Source: Leisingera caerulea DSM 24564 (GTDB lineage: Bacteria; Pseudomonadota; Alphaproteobacteria; Rhodobacterales; Rhodobacteraceae). Taken from it: a stretch of DNA of 64,000 nt. Location: NCBI RefSeq assembly GCF_000473325.1, contig NZ_KI421513.1, positions 134,717 through 198,716 of the forward strand. Direction: 5' to 3'. This document shows, one piece after another, positions 58,406 through 64,000 of the stretch (position 1 is its first letter; each line of letters starts with the position of its first letter). Below the pieces are notes generated by a model. The model searched no databases, was not told the DNA's origin, and was given only the letters and a program-made list of their open reading frames with translations. A program made the position numbers and the translations under genes.

Positions 58406-58752
58406 TCGACGTCCCAGTCATCGGCGTGGGGCAGCTCGCCGATTGCCATCCAGGCGGCGCGCAGCCGGGCGGCGCGGCTGTCGGCCCAGGTGCGGAAGAC
58501 GACCTCAAACCCCTCGCAGGTGATGTTTTCCGCCACCAGCTCTGCCCGGATGGCTGCGGAGGTGTCCATATCCCACAGCGATACCGACACCTGCACCGCG
58601 GGCGGGCGGGCAAAAGCCGCGGAAAACTGCACCGCCCGGCGACGCTCGCGCGGGCCGGAGCCGGTCCACATTTCGCCGCCGTCCTCGAAATCCGAGAACA
58701 CCCCGACATCGCCCTGATCGACCCCCGTGCGGGGGTTGCGCAGTCTTTTCAT
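58402..58752 (-). CDS. H-type lectin domain protein
   Basis: 116 residues from ATG 58752. The C-terminal half fits the H-type lectin (discoidin/HPA) domain: QVSVSLWDMDTSAAIRAELV, ITCEGFEVVFRTWADSRAAR and LRAAWMAIGELPH reproduce the alternating-strand V-x-V-x-L, G-F-x-V, T-W-x-D and W-x-A-I-G pattern. No signal peptide. N-terminal residues are phage-tail-like only in the weak sense of Gly/Asp richness. Its stop overlaps the merR stop. Likely binds sugars; role unknown. Confidence 0.75.
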   Translation of the reverse strand: MKRLRNPRTGVDQGDVGVFSDFEDGGEMWTGSGPRERRRAVQFSAAFARPPAVQVSVSLWDMDTSAAIRAELVAENITCEGFEVVFRTWADSRAARLRAAWMAIGELPHADDWDVD

Positions 58753-59073
58753 TCCGTTTCCCAAGCGCTTAGCCCGACGTTCAGTTTACGCCATACCGCA
58801 GGAATTGCCAGCAATCAGCAGGAATGACACTGCGGCGGCTGCGATTGCGCGGGGCTGTTGCGCATCCAGCCGCCCGCTCTCCCAGCAGGTATCAGGGTGT
58901 TTTCGGGGAGAATTCCCCTCTCACGCCAAACTCTCCCCCTTAGGGGAATTCCGCCCCTTTTGTCGCAAAACACGACCATTCCGGCGCGCTGGCAGCGAGT
59001 CCGGGGCGGCGTTGTCTGGTGTGTATCCGCATCCGCCTCGCACAGGCGATCTGACTCAAGGGAGGAGAAACCC
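58753..59073. other. Intergenic region upstream of nhaC
   Basis: No gene seen. Two related dyads occur: GGGGAGAATTCCCC (58905-58918) and AGGGGAATTCC (58943-58953), 38 bases apart, possible operators for nhaC. The preceding part contains the lectin gene promoter region. Confidence 0.4.
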
Positions 59074-60546
59074 GTGTCATCAAATGATCCGACTATCACC
59101 AAACCCGGCCTCGGGATGGCGCTGCTGCCCATCGTGCTGACGCTGGCCGTTCTGGGCGTCCAGCTGTTCTATTTCGGGGACTTCACCCCGCATATCCCGC
59201 TGGCCATCGGCATTGCCATTACCGCCTTGGTGGGGCTGAAGCTGGGCCACAAGTGGGACAATATCGAAGAAGGCGTGTTCCACGTCATCAACATCTCGCT
59301 GCCGTCGGTCTCGATCCTGATCACCGTCGGCATGATCGTCGGCATCTGGATTGCGAGCGGCACGGTGCCGACGCTGATCTATTATGGCCTCAAGATCCTG
59401 TCACCGGAGCTGTTCCTGGCCGCGGGCATGGTGCTGTGCTCGATCGTGTCGGTGTCGCTGGGCACCTCCTGGGGCACTGTGGGCACCGTCGGCCTGGCGC
59501 TGATGGGGATCGGCGCGGGGTTTGGCATTCCGATGTACTGGACCGCGGGCGCCGTGGTTTCCGGCGCCTTCTTTGGCGACAAGATCTCGCCCCTGTCGGA
59601 CACCACCAACCTGGCGCCCGCGGTCACCGGCACCAACCTGTTCGACCACATCCGCAACATGCTGCCGACCACCGTGCCGTCGATGCTGATTGCGCTGGTG
59701 ATCTACCTGATTGTGGGCTTCACCCTGATCGACACCTCCCAAGTGTCGTTCGAGCGGATCGACGCCATCACGGCGGCGCTGGACGAGGCTTTCTGGATTT
59801 CGCCGCTGATGCTGCTGCCGGCGCTGCTGGTCATTTTCCTGGCCGTGAAAAAGCAGCCGCCGATTCCGTCGCTGTTTGCCGGGGCTGTTGTCGGCGGCAT
59901 CATGGCGATGGCGTTCCAGGGCGCGGGGCTGCATGAGACCTTCACCTTTGCCAACAGCGGCTATTCCATCGACACCGGCGTGGCGGAGATCGACCCGCTG
60001 CTGAACCGCGGCGGCATCCAGTCGATGATGTGGACCATTTCGCTGGTGCTTCTGGCGCTGGGGTTCGGCGGCGCGCTGGAGCGCACCGGATGTTTGCAGG
60101 CGATCATCGAGGTGATTATCGCGCGGGTAAAAAGCTTTGCCGGCATCCAGACCTCGGCGATCCTGACGTCTGTGGCGACCAACACCGTGGCGGGCGATCC
60201 GTACCTGTCCATCGCCCTGCCCGGCCGAATGTATGCGCCGGTTTACCGCGGCATGAAGTACTCGCCGCTGAACCTTTCGCGCGCCATTGAGGAAGGCGGC
60301 ACGCTGGTGTCGCCGCTGATCCCCTGGAACGCGGGCGGTGCCTTTGTGATCTCGGCGCTGGCGCTGGGGATTGCCGACGGCAACTTTGAGAACCTGCTGT
60401 ACATCCCGCTGGCCTTTGCCTGCTGGCTGTCGCCGCTCATTGGCATCTTCTATGCGATGACCGGGCTGTTCTCGCCCAAAGCCAGCGAAGAGGAGATCAC
60501 CGCCTGGGAAGACAGCGGTGAGCCGGTGGCCGAGCTGACCGCCTGA
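59074..60546 (+). CDS. nhaC: Na+/H+ antiporter NhaC
   Basis: 490 residues from GTG 59074 with GGAGGAG 7 bases upstream; the reading frame extends further up, but only this start gives the family N terminus (KPGLGMALLPIVLTL). About 11-12 membrane helices. NhaC marks: VSLGTSWGTVGTVGLALMGIG, GAFFGDKISPLSDTTNLAPAV, TNTVAGDPYLSIALPGRMY and SPLIPWNAGGAF. Exports Na+ for H+, fitting a marine host. Stem (60554-60564/60571-60581) follows. Confidence 0.95.
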   Translation: MSSNDPTITKPGLGMALLPIVLTLAVLGVQLFYFGDFTPHIPLAIGIAITALVGLKLGHKWDNIEEGVFHVINISLPSVSILITVGMIVGIWIASGTVPTLIYYGLKILSPELFLAAGMVLCSIVSVSLGTSWGTVGTVGLALMGIGAGFGIPMYWTAGAVVSGAFFGDKISPLSDTTNLAPAVTGTNLFDHIRNMLPTTVPSMLIALVIYLIVGFTLIDTSQVSFERIDAITAALDEAFWISPLMLLPALLVIFLAVKKQPPIPSLFAGAVVGGIMAMAFQGAGLHETFTFANSGYSIDTGVAEIDPLLNRGGIQSMMWTISLVLLALGFGGALERTGCLQAIIEVIIARVKSFAGIQTSAILTSVATNTVAGDPYLSIALPGRMYAPVYRGMKYSPLNLSRAIEEGGTLVSPLIPWNAGGAFVISALALGIADGNFENLLYIPLAFACWLSPLIGIFYAMTGLFSPKASEEEITAWEDSGEPVAELTA

Positions 60547-60553
60547 CCGCGCC

Positions 60554-60581
60554 GCGCGCCGGAGCCTCCCCTCCGGCGCGC
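60554..60581 (+). terminator. Possible terminator after nhaC
   Basis: GCGCGCCGGAG, 6-base loop, CTCCGGCGCGC then ATTTC; a short T-run, so moderate confidence. Confidence 0.5.
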
Positions 60582-60618
60582 ATTTCAAAGTGAACACCCC
60601 ATCTGTTAGGTTAATGAT

Positions 60619-61641
60619 ATGACGCTCCGCAGCTTTGTCCCGAAGGGTGCGGCCAGTTTCCGGGTTGATTACGACGGGCCGCCCAAAGACATCTACTTTC
60701 TGCTTCTGCCGAAGCTGACCATGCTGGCGTTCAGCGCCGCGGTGGAACCCTTGCGGATCGCCAACCAGGTCACTGGCAAGGAGCTGTACCGCTGGTTCCT
60801 GATCAGCGAGGACGGCGCGCCGGTGCCCTGCTCCAATGGTATTGAAATCAACACCGGCCTGGCGCTGGAGGACCTGCCCCGCGGCAGCTTTGCCTTTGTC
60901 TGCTCCGGCATTGAACCGTCGGACAGCACCAGTCCCAGGACGCTTGCCTGGATCCGGCGGCAGAATGCGCATGGCAGCCGGTTTGGCGGCATCTGCACCG
61001 GTGCCTTTGCCCTGGCCCAGGCTGGCATCCTGCAGGATCAGCGCTTTACCCTGCATTGGGAGAACCAGCCCTCGTTCTCTGAGTACTTTCCGGGGCTGGA
61101 GCCGACCGCGAACCTGTATGAGATCGACAACGGGCTGATGACCTGCGGCGGCGGCAATGCGGCCACCGACATGATGCTGGAAATGATCGAGACCGACCAC
61201 GGAAAGGATCTGGCGGTGATCGTGTCGGACATGTGCATCCACTTCCGCTCCAACAACCGGGAGGCGCTGCAGAAGTCGGCCTATTCCGTGGCGCTCAGCA
61301 GCCGCAACCAGCATCTGATCAACGCGATGCAGTTCATGCATGACACCATCGAGGAGCCGGTGGAGATCGGCGTGGTGGCGGAGCATGCGCAGATCTCGCG
61401 CCGGCAGCTGGAGCGGCTGTTCCAGCGCTATGCCGGCACTTCGCCGGTGCAGTTCTATATCGAGCTGCGGGTGGGCCGGGCGCTGGCGTTGCTGAATGAG
61501 ACCAATATGACGGTGGCAGAGATTTCTGCCGCCACCGGGTTCAGCAGCGCCACCCAGCTGTCGATCCGCTTCAAAAAGCGCTACGGCCAGTCGCCCGCGT
61601 CCTTCCGCAAGAGCTGGGCAGAGAAAGCGGCCAGGGAGTAA
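60619..61641 (+). CDS. GlxA-family AraC-type regulator
   Basis: 340 residues. N-terminal DJ-1/PfpI (GATase-1-like) domain about 22-195 with the nucleophile-elbow Cys in GGICTGAFALAQAGIL; C-terminal AraC HTH about 235-335: VAEHAQISRRQLERLFQRYA and AEISAATGFSSATQLSIRFK. Members of this group (GbdR, CdhR, ArgR-type) sense quaternary amines or amino acids. The target is not adjacent in an obvious way; nhaC lies just upstream on the same strand. Confidence 0.93.
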   Translation: MTLRSFVPKGAASFRVDYDGPPKDIYFLLLPKLTMLAFSAAVEPLRIANQVTGKELYRWFLISEDGAPVPCSNGIEINTGLALEDLPRGSFAFVCSGIEPSDSTSPRTLAWIRRQNAHGSRFGGICTGAFALAQAGILQDQRFTLHWENQPSFSEYFPGLEPTANLYEIDNGLMTCGGGNAATDMMLEMIETDHGKDLAVIVSDMCIHFRSNNREALQKSAYSVALSSRNQHLINAMQFMHDTIEEPVEIGVVAEHAQISRRQLERLFQRYAGTSPVQFYIELRVGRALALLNETNMTVAEISAATGFSSATQLSIRFKKRYGQSPASFRKSWAEKAARE

Positions 61642-61654
61642 TCCCGGCGGCGGG

Positions 61655-62872
61655 CTATTTCTCCTCGCAGGCGAGCGCCGCGCTGAGCTCCGAGATCTTC
61701 TCAAGCCGGGCTGAGATCCGGTCCTGGAACTGGCCCAGCTCGTCGATGATCGAGTTCAGCGATTCCCCCACGTGGCCCAGCCGCGCGCATTCGATTTTGC
61801 ACAGCACCCGGGTGGTGGTCAGCGCCATGAAGTGCCGGTGCAGGGTCAGGCAGGCCTTTTGAATGCGGCCGGCCTCGAACCGGACGTCCTGCAGGCTGGC
61901 CCGGGCCTTGGTGAACTGGGTTTGCGTCAGCTCCGACAGGATGGCCTGCTCGCGGGCGATGTCGGTGGCGGCACTGCCGTCTTCCTGATCCAGCTGATGG
62001 CCGCATTCGGTAAGAATGCGCGCCAGGCCTTCGACAAAGATCGCTGCCGTCACGGTGCCCCTGATGGCCCGGAAATTGCTGTTCTTGCCCCAGACATGGG
62101 CCTCGAACCAGCTCGACATCTCGCGCGACATGGAACTGTAGTTCTGGGACAGAACGGTGACCGGCCCGCCCGCGGGTTCGATCCGCGAGGCGATCACCCG
62201 CAGGTTATGGGGGATGGTGCGCATGGATTCGAACTCCTGCACCAGCGCCTCAGTCTCCTGCACCAGCTGTTCGGCGGTGGAGAACATGGCGCGGCGTTCC
62301 GCCAGCCGCGCCTCTGCCGGGCGCTGCAGCCCGGCGTCGCGTGCCAGCAGCTCCTCCGCCAGGGCGTGGCCCGCGAAATCGCTGTAAGTGGCAAAGCCAA
62401 GCTCCCGCAGGCGGTCCAGCAGCCGCGCGGCGCTGTCCTCGGGGCTCAGCCCTTCGGCCTGTTCCGCCTGGCGCAGCCGGCTGTATTCCTTTTCAACTGT
62501 CCGCAGCAGCGGGCTGGTCGGCTTGATCCGCGCCGACAGGTAACCGCCGTCGCAGGGGGTGACGATGGCGAAGACCCAGTAGAAGCTGCCGTCGCTGGCG
62601 CGGTTCTTGACATAGGCGCCAACGGTGCCGCCGCCCTTGATCGTGTCCCACAGCAGCTGGAACACCGCGCGGGGCATGTCCGGATGGCGGATGATCTTGT
62701 GCGGCGCGCCCAGCAGCTCTTCCAGCGGGTATTTGGCGACCCGGCTGAACACCGCGTTGCCGGCCCGGATGACGCCGCGGTCATCGGTCCGCGAAAAGAA
62801 CACTTCGTCCAAGGCAAAATGAGCCTCTTTGCCCGTGGTCTGAGCAGTCAGCGTGCGGTCTTCAAAGGACAC
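61655..62872 (-). CDS. PAS-domain protein with a helical C-terminal region
   Basis: 405 residues. N-terminal Aer-like PAS domain (about 18-115): FFSRTDDRGVIRAGNAVFSRVAKY, LGAPHKIIRHPDMPRAVFQLLWDTI, GAYVKNRASDGSFYWVFAIVTP, as in oxygen- or redox-sensing PAS proteins. The remaining ~280 residues are mainly helical with heptad-like stretches (AEQLVQETEALVQEFESM, FQDRISARLEKISELSAAL) but lack the conserved chemoreceptor hairpin. Soluble; no TM helix. May be a PAS sensor that interacts with another signalling protein. Convergent with the GlxA gene. Confidence 0.8.
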   Translation of the reverse strand: MSFEDRTLTAQTTGKEAHFALDEVFFSRTDDRGVIRAGNAVFSRVAKYPLEELLGAPHKIIRHPDMPRAVFQLLWDTIKGGGTVGAYVKNRASDGSFYWVFAIVTPCDGGYLSARIKPTSPLLRTVEKEYSRLRQAEQAEGLSPEDSAARLLDRLRELGFATYSDFAGHALAEELLARDAGLQRPAEARLAERRAMFSTAEQLVQETEALVQEFESMRTIPHNLRVIASRIEPAGGPVTVLSQNYSSMSREMSSWFEAHVWGKNSNFRAIRGTVTAAIFVEGLARILTECGHQLDQEDGSAATDIAREQAILSELTQTQFTKARASLQDVRFEAGRIQKACLTLHRHFMALTTTRVLCKIECARLGHVGESLNSIIDELGQFQDRISARLEKISELSAALACEEK

Positions 62873-62980
62873 GTTTCAGTTCCTGTCAGTGATTGTTTTA
62901 TGCTGGTTTATGTCTACCGGGCAGTGCTTTTCAAATTGCTAATGAGGCACGCGCCGCTCAGATTTTCCGGCAGCGCCGGA

Positions 62981-64000
62981 TCAGGCAGCGGCGCCCTGTG
63001 GCTGCGCCCCGCCGGTGCTCCGCAGCGCGGCGCTGCTGTCCTGCAGCGTCACGCCCAGGCTGTCCAGCAGCGGCAGGCGGCGGGCGGCGAAATTGCCGGC
63101 CCGGGCGCGCAGCAGGGCAAGGTTCTCTTCCTCGGTTTCCAGCACCCGCCCCTCATGCTGCAGGCGCTGGCCCTGCGGCGCCAGGATACGCCAGGCCAGA
63201 CCGGCCCAGTCCGCCGGGGTTTCCAGCCCCTCGCCGCGGGCCATCAGGAACAGCTGCTCAAGCCGGTCAAGCTCCACCCCCCCGCCGGTGACAGGCGAGG
63301 CAAGAAAGCGCAGCGCCTCGCTGTCCTCAGCCCGCTTGCAAACGGCCAGGTTGAAGGCGCGGCAGGCGGCAGCGCGTTTGTCCAGCCCCTTGGGCGGCAG
63401 GCAGGGGGTGATGCTGCCGGTGCCTGCCAGCGCTGTCAGCATCAAGGTGATGCTGCCCCAGTCCATGGTTCCGAACACGCCCTGATCCAGCAGGCTGCGC
63501 ACCGTTCCGGGGCCTTCGGCCAGCGCCTTCAGCACCGGCCCGTACTGCGCCTGCTCCAGCAGCAGGTCCTTGCCGCGGTGATGAAACTTGAGCGCGCCGC
63601 CGCTGTAGGAGCGGGTCAGCGCAAACGGCGTTGCAAACCAGGCGCCGATTTCACCGCGCGGGGTATGGGCCAGCTTGCCCTTCACAAAGATATCGGTGCG
63701 GAAATGCTCGTTGATCAGCACGTCCCGCAGGCCCTCGCGGCGGTCCGGGTCCGGCTCAGCCTCCAGCAGCGCCTGCTGCTGCGGCGTGAAGCGGATGCTG
63801 TCGATATTGTCGAGCGGATGCGCCGAACCGGCAAAGTTCAGCTTGGCGCCCGCCAGTTCAGCGGCCAGATCCTCGAAGTGGAACGGCGTCCAGTCCTTGT
63901 TGAAATATTCATGCGCGAGATAGTTGGCGGGCATCGCCTCCATGTGCTTGAGCCGCTTGGCAGCGGCGGGGTTGCTGGCAAAGAAGCCTGCACCGGCCGC
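62981..64000 (-). CDS. SAM-dependent methyltransferase with regulatory domain, C-terminal part (cut by window edge)
   Basis: 340 codons visible; the gene continues beyond base 64000. The leading residues AAGAGFFASNPAAAKRLKHM, then MPANYLAHEYFNKDWTPFHFEDLAAEL are the end of a class I methyltransferase followed by the methyltransferase regulatory (MethyTransf_Reg) domain: LINEHFRTDIFVKGKLAH, PFALTRSYSGGALKFHH. The ATG at 63943 is internal. Some members methylate surface polysaccharide or flagellin; the substrate is unknown here. Confidence 0.8.
   Translation of the reverse strand, partial: AAGAGFFASNPAAAKRLKHMEAMPANYLAHEYFNKDWTPFHFEDLAAELAGAKLNFAGSAHPLDNIDSIRFTPQQQALLEAEPDPDRREGLRDVLINEHFRTDIFVKGKLAHTPRGEIGAWFATPFALTRSYSGGALKFHHRGKDLLLEQAQYGPVLKALAEGPGTVRSLLDQGVFGTMDWGSITLMLTALAGTGSITPCLPPKGLDKRAAACRAFNLAVCKRAEDSEALRFLASPVTGGGVELDRLEQLFLMARGEGLETPADWAGLAWRILAPQGQRLQHEGRVLETEEENLALLRARAGNFAARRLPLLDSLGVTLQDSSAALRSTGGAQPQGAAA

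Noticed and set aside
59401..61704. 767-codon minus-strand frame opposite nhaC and the GlxA gene
   Set aside because: Antisense shadow, His/Gln/Arg-rich, no motifs.

Overview
The window is a chromosomal segment of an alphaproteobacterium of the Roseobacter group (Rhodobacteraceae). The evidence is the high GC content, dense short-spaced operons, and roseobacter-typical pairs: the Lrp regulator divergent from trxB, Hsp20 followed by a DUF1150 protein, a fused ATP sulfurylase/APS kinase, a Hint-domain protein and PRPP synthetase of the PrsA type. GC-rich intergenic repeats of the kind common in roseobacters also occur. A Leisingera/Phaeobacter/Ruegeria-like genus is likely, but this is inference. 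No rRNA, tRNA, CRISPR array, transposase, integrase or prophage was found. The window is mostly core genome, cut at both ends inside genes (aspS on the left, a methyltransferase on the right).

Layout. 1-6.5 kb: aspS (partial), pabC-pabB for 4-aminobenzoate, and carB, divergent from pabB. 6.6-10.8 kb: a cytochrome P460-like protein, a secreted trypsin-like protease, a 24-residue lipoprotein, arsH with an unknown partner, and thymidine kinase. 11-18 kb: a 2-hydroxyacid dehydrogenase, csaA-proC, YbjN, a 2OG-Fe(II) oxygenase, ubiK, then the overlapping lgt-midA-pgeF operon. 18-24 kb: a 40-residue ORF, a Hint-domain protein, a CBS protein, lrp/trxB, rraB and a membrane heme/ferredoxin/cyclase protein. 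24-27 kb: a MarR-like DNA-binding region in frame with sat/cysC, then a DXD glycosyltransferase. 27-33 kb: PhzF, DUF1150-Hsp20, DUF465, a uracil/xanthine permease, a frameshifted DUF1272 gene and purEK. 33-39 kb: lone phnM with a lipase, an EamA transporter, groESL with CIRCE, and a DUF2161 nuclease-like protein. 39-47 kb: tandem TraB/GumN proteins, Mn-dependent pyrophosphatase, DUF995, a chemoreceptor, a HAD phosphatase and a MaoC hydratase. 47-56 kb: ribF-ycgN, threonine aldolase, a SoxC-like sulfite dehydrogenase with its cytochrome, a duplicated NTF2-fold protein, a hydrolase, two HCCA-isomerase-like proteins and prs. 56-64 kb: an MFS exporter divergent from a SoxR-like regulator, an H-type lectin domain protein, nhaC, a GlxA regulator, a PAS protein and a methyltransferase fragment.

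How the genes work together. Nucleotide supply is a recurring theme (carB, purEK, prs, tdk, the permease), next to cofactor synthesis (pabBC, ribF, ubiK). Stress and redox handling includes groESL under CIRCE, Hsp20 behind a sigma-32-like promoter, trxB, the SoxR-like regulator, ArsH and sulfite dehydrogenase.

Points most worth a second look: the in-frame MarR-ATP sulfurylase/APS kinase reading frame; the membrane heme/2Fe-2S/cyclase protein; a 17-bp-arm palindromic repeat embedded in the pabB coding sequence; the frameshift in DUF1272; two tiny unlisted genes; perfect TTAA-N7-TTAA (CtrA-type) sites; and a 21-bp-period direct repeat over the lrp promoter. I saw no single large undescribed system, only several unusual local architectures.
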